This document shows, piece by piece, positions 50,839-60,285 of a stretch of 64,000 bases of DNA. The position numbers and the translations under genes were made by a program. This stretch comes from a bacterium (GTDB lineage Bacteria > UBP15 > UBA6099 > JAJRTR01), in contig JAJRTR010000011.1 of assembly GCA_024278215.1 (NCBI GenBank), forward strand, positions 29,787-93,786, given 5' to 3'. Below the pieces are notes generated by a model. The model worked only from the letters and a program-made list of their open reading frames with translations, was not told the DNA's origin and made no database searches. Position 1 is the first letter of the stretch. Every line of letters starts with the position of its first letter.

Positions 50839-52065
50839 CTACTCGTAGACTTTTTCATCTGTCAAGTCGGCATTGACGGCGTCGTCCTCGATGTCGCGGC
50901 CCGCCGGGCCGTTCTTCTCGAGTTCTTTATAGTATTCATGCTGTATCAGTGCGTTCATTATCTGGTTTGTGCCGGTCCATATCATGGAAAGCCGCATGTC
51001 GCGCAGCATTTTCTCGACCGGGTAAACGTCCGTGTAGCCGATGCCGCCCATGATCTGCATCGCATTGTTGACGGCCATCCAGGCGGCTTCCGTACTTTTC
51101 TTCTTTGCCTCGGAGACCAGCCTTCGCGCGTCTTCGCCCGCATCCTGTTTCCGGGCAGCGGCGTACACCAGTCCGCGTGCGGCGTCGAGTTCCGTGAGCG
51201 CGTCGGCCACCATGAAGTTGACCGCCTGGAACTTGCGAATCTTTCTGCCGAAAGCTTTGCGCCGGTTCGAGTAGCGCGCCGCCACCTCGAGCGCCACCCG
51301 GCCGCTGCCCACCGCGCCCGCCGCGCTCGTCAATCGCTCGGGCACCATCATCGTGTTGAATATCATGCCACCGCCGTTGAGCGGCCCCACAAGGTTGCTC
51401 TCCGGCACTTTCACATCGCGGAACACCAGCCTGCCCGTGCCGCCGCCGCGTGTGCCCATCAGCCCGTATACCTCCTGCACTTCCACGCCCATGTCGCGCT
51501 CGACTATGAACACACTGATCGAGTTGCGCGGGTCGCCGTCGAAGCCCGTGCGCACGTATACGAGAAAATAGTCCGCGCCTTCCGCGCCGACGATGAATCG
51601 CTTCTGGCCGTTGAGAATAAAATAGTCGCCCTGCTTCTCGGCCTTTGTCGTCGCACCGAAAAAGTCGGACCCGCCGCGTGGTTCCGTCAGCGCCTCGGCG
51701 CATTTCAACTTACCCTGCAACATCGGCTTAAGGTATTTCTCCTTCTGCGCGTCTGTGCCGAAACTGTTTATCGCCTCGCCGATGATCGACGGTAGCGAGT
51801 AGAGGCACGCGAGCGCCCCGCCGAGCGAGCCGATCTCTTCGAGGGCCACAACTTCGGAGCTCCAGTCGAGGCCGCGCCCACCCCATTCTTTCGGAAACCG
51901 CAATCCAATCAGGTTCTTTTCTGCAAGCTCCTCGACATATTCGTGGGGATATTTAACTTCTTCCCTGTCCATTTTCCGCAGGAGTTCTTTCGGTACGCCC
52001 CTGACAAATTCTATGATTTCTTTCCTCAGCTCTTTTTGCTCTTCTGTAAGCATGAATTCAAACAT
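50839..52065 (-). CDS. acyl-CoA dehydrogenase
   Basis: 408 residues from ATG 52065 ([18 protein letters not shown]), which has AAGGGG eight bases upstream; an earlier in-frame ATG lacks a ribosome site. FAD-dependent alpha,beta-dehydrogenation of acyl-CoA. Signatures: [34 protein letters not shown] and [21 protein letters not shown]. The usual catalytic Glu in (Y/I)EGT is Thr here (IWTGTNQI); Glu in [10 protein letters not shown] instead matches the helix-G base of isovaleryl-/long-chain enzymes. It is divergent from the helicase gene. Substrate unknown. Confidence 0.92.
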   Translation of the reverse strand: MFEFMLTEEQKELRKEIIEFVRGVPKELLRKMDREEVKYPHEYVEELAEKNLIGLRFPKEWGGRGLDWSSEVVALEEIGSLGGALACLYSLPSIIGEAINSFGTDAQKEKYLKPMLQGKLKCAEALTEPRGGSDFFGATTKAEKQGDYFILNGQKRFIVGAEGADYFLVYVRTGFDGDPRNSISVFIVERDMGVEVQEVYGLMGTRGGGTGRLVFRDVKVPESNLVGPLNGGGMIFNTMMVPERLTSAAGAVGSGRVALEVAARYSNRRKAFGRKIRKFQAVNFMVADALTELDAARGLVYAAARKQDAGEDARRLVSEAKKKSTEAAWMAVNNAMQIMGGIGYTDVYPVEKMLRDMRLSMIWTGTNQIMNALIQHEYYKELEKNGPAGRDIEDDAVNADLTDEKVYE

Positions 52066-52287
52066 GACTGGTACCCCTTTGTTTTGGCATTTACCATTAT
52101 TCTCGTTCATTATACATTATCGCTGCACTTTGTAAAAGTTGCTGCACAGCATTTTTGTATGCGATTTACAGGTCTGAATATTCCGAAAAATATTTGCTTA
52201 TCGAGTGGGTCGTCAATAAAGTTATGTGTTTGTGGTTTCAGGAGATGGGAGGTTTCGGTTCCGGCGGTACCGGGCAGGAAAAATAAA

Positions 52288-54291
52288 TTGATAAATTTCA
52301 ACGCGTTGAACAGAGAACAGAGGGACGCTGTCAGGTGCGTAAAAGGCCCGGTGGTGGTCGTGGCGGGCGCGGGCACCGGCAAGACACGCACAATCGCCTA
52401 TCGCACGGCACACATGCTCGAGGTCGGCATCGAGCCGGGCGCGATTCTCGCCATTACATTCACAAACAAAGCAGCCCGTGAGATGCGCGAGCGCATATCT
52501 GCGATGGTCGGCTTCGATACCTGCACAGATATAACGATTTCGACAATCCACTCGCTCTGTGCCCGCATCCTTCGCGACGACATAGATAAAGTCGGGCGCG
52601 ACACAAGCTTCACGATATTCGACACTTCCGACCAGGTCGGTATTATCAGAAAAGCACTCGCCAAACATGGATTCGACCCCCGCAAGAATGAACCGCGCGC
52701 GCTTCAGTTCGGTATCAGTACGTTAAAAAATATTTATCCGCCGGTGGATGTCGACGACATTGCGGACCCGGTGATGAGCCGTGTGTTCCCGACCTACAAC
52801 AAAATGCTCGAGGACAATAACGCGCTGGATTTCGACGATCTTCTCCTTTTCGCGATACGCGTGCTGGACATACCCGAGTGTCGCGACAGGTACCGCGAGC
52901 GGTTCCGGTATGTGATGGTCGATGAGTTTCAGGACATAAACGACATCCAGTACGGTATCGTGCGCCGTCTTGTGGGCAAGCGGAGCAACATATATGTGGT
53001 GGGCGACGATGACCAGAGCATATACGGCTGGCGGGGCGCAGTGGTGGACAACTTTCTGAATTTCGAGGAGGACTTCGCCGGAGCCCGCGAGGTCAAGCTC
53101 GAACGCAATTACCGCTCGACCGGCGTAATACTCGAAGCATCGGGCGCGGTGATAGAAAACAACGAGAAGCGCCGCAGGAAGAAACTCTGGACGTCCGGCA
53201 AAGCAGGCGACCCTATCGGCATGATCGAAGCCCTGGACGAGCAGGACGAGGCAACTCTCGTCATCGACTGCATCGTAGGCGACAAGCAGCGGCTGAACAT
53301 GAAGTACGGCGACTTCGCTATCCTGTACCGCACAAACGCGCAGTCGCGGGTTTTTGAAGAGAAGCTGGTGCGAATGGGCATATCTTATATCCTCATCGGC
53401 GGCACTCGCTTCTTCGAGCGCAAAGAGATCAAGGACATGACGGCGTTCCTGCGTGTGATGCACAATCCGGAGGACGAGACGGCGCTGCTGCGCGTGATAA
53501 ATTATCCGCCGCGCGGCATCGGCGCGACATCGCTGGACCGCATCCGTGACGCAGCCCTCGAAGCGCGCCGACCGTTGTTCCACTGTCTCGAATATGCCGT
53601 CCACAGTGACAATATACCGAAAAAAGCGCGAAAAGGCGTCGCCCGTTTCCTCGAAGTCATAGAGGCGGCAAGGCAGAAACTTAAGGCGGGCGGCCTCGCC
53701 ACTGCCGGAAAGTTTATCGTCGACGAACTCGACATCGAGAATGCCGTCCGGAAATCGTATTCCGACCGCAACGAGGCGGACAGGCGTTTCATGAACGTCG
53801 AGGAATGGATCAACTCGCTCATTGAATACGAATCCAACGAGCCGAAACCGACAATCGAAGGGTACCTCGAGAACGTGGCGCTCATGACCGACGAGCAGGA
53901 AGTCGACACGGAACTTAAGGAAGACTCGATCACGATGATGACCGTGCACAGCGCGAAAGGGCTCGAGTTCCACACAGTGTTCATCGTCGGCGCGGAAGAA
54001 AAGCTGCTGCCGCATGAGAAATCCATTCAGGACGGCAGCATCGACGAAGAACGCCGCCTGTTCTATGTGGCCATGACGCGCGCGCGCCGCAAACTCTATA
54101 TCAGCTATGCCGCCGAGCGCAGAAGATACGGCGAGACGCAGCCGCGCATCACATCGCGCTTCGTCGGCGAGATACCGGAAGAACTTTTCTCGTATCAAAG
54201 CGTTAAGGATATCGAAGAGCGCAGACTCGAGTCCGGCAAAAAACTTGCATCCACTTCGCTCAAACGAATAGCCATGATGCTGGAAGACTGA
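52288..54291 (+). CDS. UvrD/Rep/PcrA-family DNA helicase
   Basis: 667 residues from a TTG at 52288 (TTG-ATA-AAT-TTC; weak AGGAA upstream); the open frame continues upstream but has no homology there. SF1A motifs: GAGTGKTRT (Walker A), AITFTNKAAREM (Ia), VDEFQDIN (II), VVGDDDQSIYGWRGA (III), ERNYRST (IV), TVHSAKGLEFHTVF (V), VAMTRARRKLYIS (VI). A 3'-5' helicase for repair or replication restart. C-terminal PcrA-like Tudor extension is short or absent. An H23 hairpin lies 15 bases after the stop. The specific subfamily (UvrD, Rep or PcrA) is not resolved. Confidence 0.93.
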   Translation: MINFNALNREQRDAVRCVKGPVVVVAGAGTGKTRTIAYRTAHMLEVGIEPGAILAITFTNKAAREMRERISAMVGFDTCTDITISTIHSLCARILRDDIDKVGRDTSFTIFDTSDQVGIIRKALAKHGFDPRKNEPRALQFGISTLKNIYPPVDVDDIADPVMSRVFPTYNKMLEDNNALDFDDLLLFAIRVLDIPECRDRYRERFRYVMVDEFQDINDIQYGIVRRLVGKRSNIYVVGDDDQSIYGWRGAVVDNFLNFEEDFAGAREVKLERNYRSTGVILEASGAVIENNEKRRRKKLWTSGKAGDPIGMIEALDEQDEATLVIDCIVGDKQRLNMKYGDFAILYRTNAQSRVFEEKLVRMGISYILIGGTRFFERKEIKDMTAFLRVMHNPEDETALLRVINYPPRGIGATSLDRIRDAALEARRPLFHCLEYAVHSDNIPKKARKGVARFLEVIEAARQKLKAGGLATAGKFIVDELDIENAVRKSYSDRNEADRRFMNVEEWINSLIEYESNEPKPTIEGYLENVALMTDEQEVDTELKEDSITMMTVHSAKGLEFHTVFIVGAEEKLLPHEKSIQDGSIDEERRLFYVAMTRARRKLYISYAAERRRYGETQPRITSRFVGEIPEELFSYQSVKDIEERRLESGKKLASTSLKRIAMMLED

Positions 54292-54305
54292 CATCATGCT
54301 GTTAG

Positions 54306-54328
54306 CCCGCATTGGTGAAATATACGGG
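54306..54328. repeat. H23 hairpin repeat, copy 4
   Basis: Arms CCCGCAT and ATACGGG with loop TGGTGAAAT, 15 bases beyond the helicase stop. Confidence 0.8.
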
Positions 54329-54396
54329 TTATCAGGCCCTTAAGAATAAAATCCCGCGCAAGGCGTCCCAGGAAATACCGGCAAAAAAACACATGG

Positions 54397-54432
54397 ACAA
54401 ATATTCCAATTGGAATATTTGTGTGTTATAAT
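54397..54432 (+). promoter_or_regulatory. 26-bp perfect palindrome overlapping a likely promoter of the receiver-XRE gene
   Basis: 54397-54422 is perfectly palindromic (half site ACAAATATTCCAA). A TATAAT at 54427-54432 stands 17 bases from TTCCAA (54404-54409), which could be a weak -35 box lying inside the palindrome. The gene start is at 54534. A dimeric XRE-type repressor binding here would block polymerase, so autoregulation is likely. Confidence 0.65.
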
Positions 54433-54533
54433 CACAGTAGAAATAAATTGTCGGGAACTTCAATTCGCATATGTCAATATTTGATATATACAAAATCACT
54501 ACAGACTGAATCAAAGAAAGGGGATTATTTATT

Positions 54534-55133
54534 ATGGCAAGAAGACAGAAAATCAGAATCCTTATCGTTGACGACAACAAGCCGTTCACCAACGTAGCCC
54601 AGTCGTTTCTGGAACAGAAGAATCACATTGTGAAAGTTCTGAACCATCCTGGGAAAGCGCTGGATATGCTGAAAAAGGAAAACTTCCACATCCTGCTTCT
54701 CGACCTTAAGATGCCTGACCAGAGCGGCGAGGAACTCCTCGATAAAATCCGCAAGCAGGATCCACACCTGTGTGTGATCGTTGTCACCGGATATCCTTCT
54801 GTTGAATCCGCACTGTCAACAATGAAACTGAAGGCGTTCGATTATCTACAGAAACCGTTCGACATGAACGTCCTGGCGGAAGTGATCGACAAGGCGGTCT
54901 ACGAACTGGGCATATACACGGACCCGGAAGAAGAGTTGAAGAGAGCGATCGGCACAAAGCTGAGGCAACTTCGCAAAGATGCCAGCTACACGTTAAAGAA
55001 CCTGTCCACAAAAACCAGTCTTTCACAGAGCCTGATCTCGAAGATCGAACTGGGGAACACCTCGGCTTCAATCGCCACACTGCTCAAGCTGGCCAATGCG
55101 CTCAATGTGCCAATCAAAGTTTTCTTCGAGTAA
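54534..55133 (+). CDS. response regulator with XRE-type helix-turn-helix output
   Basis: 199 residues. Receiver domain (about 1-125) with LIVDDNKPF, acceptor Asp57 in [12 protein letters not shown], Thr in VVTGYPS, and Lys in YLQKPFD. A C-terminal Cro/C1-type HTH (about 137-195: [20 protein letters not shown]...[28 protein letters not shown]) replaces the usual winged-helix or Fis outputs. This receiver-XRE arrangement is rare. The AAAGGGG ribosome site lies 11-12 bases before the ATG. A 26-bp palindrome covers the upstream promoter. No cognate histidine kinase is adjacent; signalling may come from CheA or an orphan kinase. Confidence 0.9.
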   Translation: MARRQKIRILIVDDNKPFTNVAQSFLEQKNHIVKVLNHPGKALDMLKKENFHILLLDLKMPDQSGEELLDKIRKQDPHLCVIVVTGYPSVESALSTMKLKAFDYLQKPFDMNVLAEVIDKAVYELGIYTDPEEELKRAIGTKLRQLRKDASYTLKNLSTKTSLSQSLISKIELGNTSASIATLLKLANALNVPIKVFFE

Positions 55134-55156
55134 TAACCGAGCGGGTTTTATATCGC

Positions 55157-55190
55157 CGACAAACCCACAAACCTGTTTGTGGGTTTGTCG
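55157..55190. terminator. perfect 15-bp-stem hairpin between convergent genes
   Basis: Arms CGACAAACCCACAAA and TTTGTGGGTTTGTCG with loop CCTG. Located between the stops of the receiver-XRE gene (55133) and the ABC ATPase gene (55194). Without a long T-run it is only a likely bidirectional terminator. Confidence 0.65.
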
Positions 55191-55193
55191 CAA

Positions 55194-56741
55194 TTATGAA
55201 GCGCGGTCGGCCTGCCGCCGGCCGGTTGCGCATGACATGATCTTTTCCTGGGTGGCGTCCTCGCGTGAGAATTCGCCGGTTATCGTGCCCTCGTGCATGA
55301 CGAGTATACGGTCGCTCATGCCCAGCACTTCGGGCAAGTCGGATGAAATCATAATGATGCAGACACCCTGCTCGACAAGCTTGTTCATTATCTGGTATAT
55401 CTCGAACCTCGCGCCTACATCCACGCCGCGAGTGGGTTCGTCGAGTATCAGGATTTTCGGTTTGTTGGCGAGCCATTTGCTTATAACGACCTTCTGCTGA
55501 TTGCCCCCGCTGAGCGTATTGACAATCACGTTCTGCCCGCTGGTTTTTATATTCAGTTCGTGTATATATTTGTCGACGAGTTTTTTTTCCTCTCCGGGTT
55601 TTATTATTTGCGAAGCGGAGACTTTGTCGAGCGCGGCGAGCGATGTGTTCTCTTTCACGCTCATAATGAGAACGAGCCCGAAGCGCTTGCGGTCTTCCGT
55701 GACGAGTCCGATGCCGCTTCTGATGGCATGTTGCGGATTTTTTATGTCGACCTGTTTCCCCTCGATAAAAAGCTTGCCTGCCGTGTTTGCGGGGAAAGCG
55801 CCGAACATGGCGGTCACAATCTCCGAGCGGCCCGACCCCATGAGGCCGGCCATGCCGAGTATCTCACCTTTGTGTGCTGTGAACGATACATTCTCGACGA
55901 TCTTTTCGCCGGGAAGGAACGGATTCGCGACATACATGTTTTCGACCCGGACGGCCTCTTCGCCGATTTCGGCATTTCTGTCGGGATAAAGTTGTGTGAG
56001 TTCGCGCCCGACCATGAGCGAAACAAGTCGGTCGTTGTCCAGTTCGCTCACTGGTAATGTCGCGACCGTTTCTCCATCGCGCAGCACAGTGGCGCTGTCG
56101 CATATCTCGAAAATCTCGTCGAGTTTGTGGGAGATATAGATCATGGTGACACCGCGTTTTTTCAAGTCGCGGATAATTTCAAAAAGGGTCTTGATCTCCA
56201 TTTCCGTCAGGGCGCTGGTGGGTTCGTCGAGCACAAGTATGTCCGAGCTCACCGAGAGAGCTTTTGCGATCTCGACCATCTGCTGCCTGCCCACCGAAAG
56301 ATCTTTTATGAGCGCGGAGGTCGAAATATCTATGTTAAAGGAAGAGATGAGTCCGGCTGCTTCCTCGTTCATTTTTTTTCTGTCGATGAAGCTGAGCGGT
56401 GGTTTTACCGGTTCACGACCAAGGAAAATATTTTCCGCGACAGTGAGTTCCGGTATCAGGTTTAGTTCCTGGTGGATGATCGAAACGCCTGCTTTCTCTG
56501 CTTCGCGTGTGCCGGAAAAGCGGCGTAGTTCGCCTTTGATTATCAGTTCGCCATCATAAGACGGGTACGGATGCACGCCGGAGAGCACTTTCATAAGAGT
56601 GGATTTGCCTGCGCCGTTTTCGCCCACGAGCGCGTGCACCTCGGCTTTCACCGCGCTGAAAGTCACATTTTTCAGCGCGATCACACCCGGAAACTTTTTC
56701 ACAATTCCCTTCATTTCGAGAACTGTATCCTGCTGTGCCAT
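55194..56741 (-). CDS. sugar ABC transporter ATP-binding protein (XylG/MglA/RbsA type), orphan
   Basis: 515 residues, two fused ATPase domains. Domain 1: GENGAGKST, signature [15 protein letters not shown], Walker [15 protein letters not shown]. Domain 2: degenerate Walker [10 protein letters not shown], signature [28 protein letters not shown]. The pattern is that of carbohydrate-importer ATPases for xylose, ribose or galactose. GGAGGG before the ATG is strong. No permease or periplasmic binding protein gene is adjacent in the window (the next gene upstream is a DUF5665-type protein), so it probably serves a transporter encoded elsewhere or a lost operon. Substrate not deducible. Confidence 0.92.
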   Translation of the reverse strand: MAQQDTVLEMKGIVKKFPGVIALKNVTFSAVKAEVHALVGENGAGKSTLMKVLSGVHPYPSYDGELIIKGELRRFSGTREAEKAGVSIIHQELNLIPELTVAENIFLGREPVKPPLSFIDRKKMNEEAAGLISSFNIDISTSALIKDLSVGRQQMVEIAKALSVSSDILVLDEPTSALTEMEIKTLFEIIRDLKKRGVTMIYISHKLDEIFEICDSATVLRDGETVATLPVSELDNDRLVSLMVGRELTQLYPDRNAEIGEEAVRVENMYVANPFLPGEKIVENVSFTAHKGEILGMAGLMGSGRSEIVTAMFGAFPANTAGKLFIEGKQVDIKNPQHAIRSGIGLVTEDRKRFGLVLIMSVKENTSLAALDKVSASQIIKPGEEKKLVDKYIHELNIKTSGQNVIVNTLSGGNQQKVVISKWLANKPKILILDEPTRGVDVGARFEIYQIMNKLVEQGVCIIMISSDLPEVLGMSDRILVMHEGTITGEFSREDATQEKIMSCATGRRQADRAS

Positions 56742-56769
56742 TTTCCCTCCGTGTAAAACGGTGTCGAAT

Positions 56770-57165
56770 TCAGGGTTTAAAATTGGGGCTTGTGCCCACC
56801 TGCTCCTGGACGATTTGATATATGTCCGCGATCAGGCCGCCGATGAGCGGGAGGTTGACCATGTGTGCCAGAAGGTACATTGTGAGTCCGAGCAGCACTG
56901 TCATACCGAGCCCGAAACCCAGCCCGCGCGCCAGGCCCCACAGAAAGTTAGTGTACCATATACGGCCCGGCCGGGTCACCATATCGAGATATTCGACAAA
57001 CCGCATTCTTTCCATCATCATCGCCAGTTTGTGCAGGTTGCGCACAGTGTCTGTGTCGAGTTGTACAATCTCCCGGGGCTCCGGAATGGAAAAAGTGCGT
57101 GTCTCGGTGTTCTGGTTTCTATCGCTGTTGTCCGGTATGTGATCAGACAAAAAAATCATCTCCAT
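56770..57165 (-). CDS. DUF5665-type membrane protein
   Basis: About 131 residues from ATG 57165 (MEMIFLSDHIPDNS); a TTG at 57198 overlapping the preceding stop would add 11. The first half is charged (TVRNLHKLAMMMERMRFVEYLDM). One or two membrane helices (about 70-112, FLWGLARGLGFGLGMTVLLGLTMYLLAHMV) follow, then an amphipathic end. The YLDMVTRPGRIWYTNFLWGLARGLGFGLG pattern is typical of DUF5665. It is close downstream of the MBL-cNMP-hemerythrin gene, almost overlapping, so the two are probably co-expressed. Function unknown. Confidence 0.75.
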   Translation of the reverse strand: MEMIFLSDHIPDNSDRNQNTETRTFSIPEPREIVQLDTDTVRNLHKLAMMMERMRFVEYLDMVTRPGRIWYTNFLWGLARGLGFGLGMTVLLGLTMYLLAHMVNLPLIGGLIADIYQIVQEQVGTSPNFKP

Positions 57166-57194
57166 GCTGAATATATAGTGAACCGGTTGCAAAA

Positions 57195-59789
57195 TCAAAA
57201 TATTCCGTGTCCGTTCATAACAGCAGTATATTTCTTATCAACAACCAGGGTGTGGTTGACAAGCCAGTCTTTGAGGAAATCCAGGAACTCCATGCCGGTA
57301 ACCGCTGTCCCGGATGAGAACCTTTTCCCGAAACTGTCAATATCCTGCATAAGCCTTTTGTGTTCTTTCGCGTGATAATCCAGGTCGTGGTAGCCGCATT
57401 TTTTCATGAGCGTTTCTTCCCTGCTGAAAAGGAAGCCGGCATATTCGGTGAGTTCGCCGAGCTTACCTATAAAAAAAGACTTGTCGCTCAGGTGTGTGAA
57501 AGCCTCACAGAGATTGTTTACCATCTCGAACAGAACTTTGTGCTGTTCGTCGAGTTCACGGACATTTACACTGTAATCTTTTTTCCAGGCAAAAGCGAAA
57601 TGTGCGCCGAAAGCACGCATCCTTTTTTCGAAAGTCTCGAAAAGCTTCCACTGAATATTCGGTATCTCGGCGAGCGCCTCACCGGGAATCCTGAAGCAGG
57701 CGGAGTCCTGCGTTGCCCTGGCCTTGAAAAAACTCGCTGTATCGAAGAGCACACTCTCCTCGCCGACAAAACCGCCGCGGCCAAGTGTTTCGATAATCTT
57801 GTTTTCGGAATAAACCTGTATCTCACCTTCAGCGATCAGGATCAGTTCCGCGCCGTTGCCGTCGGGCAGCAACTCGCCTTCGCGGAAAACAGTTTTCTCC
57901 ATCAGGCGGGCGATCCGGTTCTGCATCGGGTAGGAAACCATTTCGCCGAAGAGCCAGGTGCCGAGCAGGAAGCGCCTGTTCTCGTGTGCCCTCATGATGT
58001 CGTAGTACATATTGTTGCGCTTCACGAATTCCAGGTAGATGTCGCGCGGTATCTCGATAGCCTGGACATAGCTGTCCGCGCGGAAAGTGCCGCCGGACTT
58101 ATCGCCTCTCATGCCTGAAATTTCACCGGCGAGTGTGCCCGCGGAGAGCATGTTTTTTATAGTTGTCTCCGATTCGATGTACTCGACAACACCCGTGAGA
58201 ATAAGATAAATGCGTTTATTGACGGCACCGCGTTTGAGAAGAATCGTGCCGGGATTGAGGTTTATTATCGGGAAGTTAAGGATCGTTCTCAGCTCGTGGT
58301 CGGGCGCTGTGGGGAAGTATGAACGCAGGAAACGAAAAGCAGCCTGCATCTTGTAGTCCTGCCGGGCGGCAATGAGGACATCCTGCGTGCCGAAAGATGT
58401 GCTCGATCCGATTTCCTTTTCCCTGTCGGTGAGTTCGCGCGCAGTGTGGCTCAACAAGATTTTACCCGATGTATCGTCGATAAAATCTTCGGCCGCGCCG
58501 TGCACAAGACCGCCGCCGATGTCAATCTTCTTGAGGTCGACCGGTACAAGGTACTGCTCTTTGACGCTGTCGAAATATTCCTGCGTTATCCCGCTTTCGG
58601 AGTCATCGCCCGTGATCATGTCGCCAAGTACTTTAAATGAAGCGATGTCGGCCATGTGCGCATAAGTTTTATATCCGTTCTCCCAGAACGAGCGGAAAAA
58701 GAAAATGTTGGTTTCAACAGGATGGGGCGAAAGAACGGGTTTCACTTCGAGCCCGTCGATGTTGTTCCAGACGTCGAACTCCAGGTCGTGTATCTCGAAA
58801 TACCTCGAGAAGCGTTCTTCGCTCATGGACATGAGCGCTGATAGCTTTTTAGCAACGGATTCGCGAACAAGCGGAGTAGCGAAATATTTTATCATGTGGT
58901 CGGAACGAACAATCGAAGTGAGACTGGCGAAATGGTCGTCGTGGCAATGGGTATGAAATATGCCGTCGATCTCGCTGACACTGATACCGAGAGCCGTGAG
59001 GCTGTGCATGATATTCGGGCCTGCGTCTATAAGATAAAGCTTTCCCTGAAACGAAATTATACTGCCCATGCAAGGACGTGTGAAGTCCCAGCCGTTGCCC
59101 TCTCCAATGTGTATTACCGAAAAGTACTCTTTTCGTATTTTGTGAAACCCGAGAATGTATGCGGATTCGTATCGCTCACCGCGGGCAAGGTTGAGGTCCA
59201 CGGTCATGGACCTGTTGCCGTAATATATTTCGTATACGTTGAACCTTCTTCTGCGTATGAACGCGCCGTCCCTGAGTTCCACTTTTTCTTTGTCTACGAT
59301 TCTCACGTCGAGCAGGTCTTCAGTGCGGCTGATCCTGTCGAATGCAAACTTGATCTTTATGCGCATCATGTCGCGAGCGGCAGGCTCGTGTATGCCGGTC
59401 TTCATTATTTCATCTTTGGAAGTAAGGCCGTAGTTGCCGCGAAAGATGTAAGTGCTCTGCGCTTCGACCTGGTTTTTAATGCCGATCAGCATCGGTTTGC
59501 GGCCCGTGTTATTGGGATGATCCGGAATTATCAACCCCTGCCTGTAGAACATCTGGAGAACCGGGAATTCAGCGAGATTGGAGAAATCGCCTTTCTGCAC
59601 CGACACATCCGACAGCAGTATTGCGTTGGGACCTGTTTCGAAGCTGGTGCCGTCTTTTTCTTTCCCCGTGATCAGCCCGCGTTTCATCATATGCTTCACT
59701 ATATCCGCCGGGCAACCGCACAGCACAAAAAGATCGATCTCCGGGATGCCGATCCAGTATACACCTGCTGTAAGTTTTATCTTTTCCAT
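57195..59789 (-). CDS. metallo-beta-lactamase-fold / cyclic-nucleotide-binding / hemerythrin fusion protein
   Basis: 864 residues from ATG 59789 (AAGGGG five bases upstream; an earlier in-frame start lacks one). An unassigned N-terminal region (about 1-220) is followed by a metallo-beta-lactamase fold (about 225-450) with THCHDDHF metal motif (His281, His283, Asp285, His286) and LVHG/LLSHTARE later ligands. Two cyclic-nucleotide-binding-like domains follow (about 510-610 and 625-725: LNPGTILLKRGAVNKRIYLIL and FREGELLPDGNGAELILIAEG). Last is a hemerythrin domain (about 735-864) with DEQHKVLFEMV, FSREETLMKKCGYHDLDYHAKEHKRL and WLVNHTLVVDKKY, the His/Glu/Asp di-iron set. No membrane helix. Likely senses O2 or redox and a cyclic nucleotide. 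Confidence 0.88.
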   Translation of the reverse strand: MEKIKLTAGVYWIGIPEIDLFVLCGCPADIVKHMMKRGLITGKEKDGTSFETGPNAILLSDVSVQKGDFSNLAEFPVLQMFYRQGLIIPDHPNNTGRKPMLIGIKNQVEAQSTYIFRGNYGLTSKDEIMKTGIHEPAARDMMRIKIKFAFDRISRTEDLLDVRIVDKEKVELRDGAFIRRRRFNVYEIYYGNRSMTVDLNLARGERYESAYILGFHKIRKEYFSVIHIGEGNGWDFTRPCMGSIISFQGKLYLIDAGPNIMHSLTALGISVSEIDGIFHTHCHDDHFASLTSIVRSDHMIKYFATPLVRESVAKKLSALMSMSEERFSRYFEIHDLEFDVWNNIDGLEVKPVLSPHPVETNIFFFRSFWENGYKTYAHMADIASFKVLGDMITGDDSESGITQEYFDSVKEQYLVPVDLKKIDIGGGLVHGAAEDFIDDTSGKILLSHTARELTDREKEIGSSTSFGTQDVLIAARQDYKMQAAFRFLRSYFPTAPDHELRTILNFPIINLNPGTILLKRGAVNKRIYLILTGVVEYIESETTIKNMLSAGTLAGEISGMRGDKSGGTFRADSYVQAIEIPRDIYLEFVKRNNMYYDIMRAHENRRFLLGTWLFGEMVSYPMQNRIARLMEKTVFREGELLPDGNGAELILIAEGEIQVYSENKIIETLGRGGFVGEESVLFDTASFFKARATQDSACFRIPGEALAEIPNIQWKLFETFEKRMRAFGAHFAFAWKKDYSVNVRELDEQHKVLFEMVNNLCEAFTHLSDKSFFIGKLGELTEYAGFLFSREETLMKKCGYHDLDYHAKEHKRLMQDIDSFGKRFSSGTAVTGMEFLDFLKDWLVNHTLVVDKKYTAVMNGHGIF

Positions 59790-60019
59790 ATCTGCCCCTT
59801 GCTTATGGCACCTCCTGTGAATATGGGCCGGCTTCCCCTCCCGAGACAATAAGGTATATTTTGCTGTTTCTCATGAACTGATGTGTAATTATATCCTGAA
59901 CTTGTGCGAATTCAGATATTTTGTAAGAATTTCGGGGACATGACTGGAATTTGTCCTTTAATTCCAGACCGTATCTCCTGAAATCCGGCTACTGTCTCGT
60001 CAGGCTTGTAATATCGCTG
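59790..60019. other. intergenic, left part of the 59.8-61.0 kb non-coding island
   Basis: No gene, operator or terminator recognised. Short stretches repeat locally (GGAATTTGTCCTTTAATTCCAG has inverted halves AATTCCAG/CTGGAATT around 59944-59968). Confidence 0.4.
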
Positions 60020-60115
60020 GTAGGGCTGGGGCACCGTACCCCGCCTGAACATATTTCTCGCGAAAACAGTTTGTACAGGCACAAGTTGAGGCGGGGTACG
60101 GTGTCCCAGCCCTAC
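60020..60115. repeat. long hairpin with 27-bp arms
   Basis: Arms at 60020-60046 (GTAGGGCTGGGGCACCGTAC...) and 60089-60115 pair over 27 positions with one mismatch, around a 42-base loop. A piece of the loop (CGCGAAAACAGTTTGT) is inverted again at 60249-60264. No coding capacity. It is immediately followed by the segment shared with 30497-30585. Confidence 0.8.
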
Positions 60116-60198
60116 ACTTTATAGTTTTTACACTACCCCATCTTACATCTTTTCTTTCTTGACATGGCACTACCCTTTTATAAAAAACGCACAAGTTC
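60111..60198 (-). repeat. inverted copy of the 30497-30585 segment
   Basis: Complement of the sequence beside the nucleotidyltransferase remnant, including CTACCCCATCTTACATCTTT and GCACAAGTTC at its right end. Confidence 0.75.
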
Positions 60199-60285
60199 AA
60201 AAATGTACTGAAGCGATTTAGCTATTATAATATGCAACCTTCACGTACACAAACAGTTTTCGCGTAATATATGCTTAGGGTCACT

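Noticed and set aside
52723-54312. 529-codon open frame on the minus strand opposite the helicase
   Set aside because: The plus strand encodes all helicase motifs; the antisense frame has no recognisable domain.
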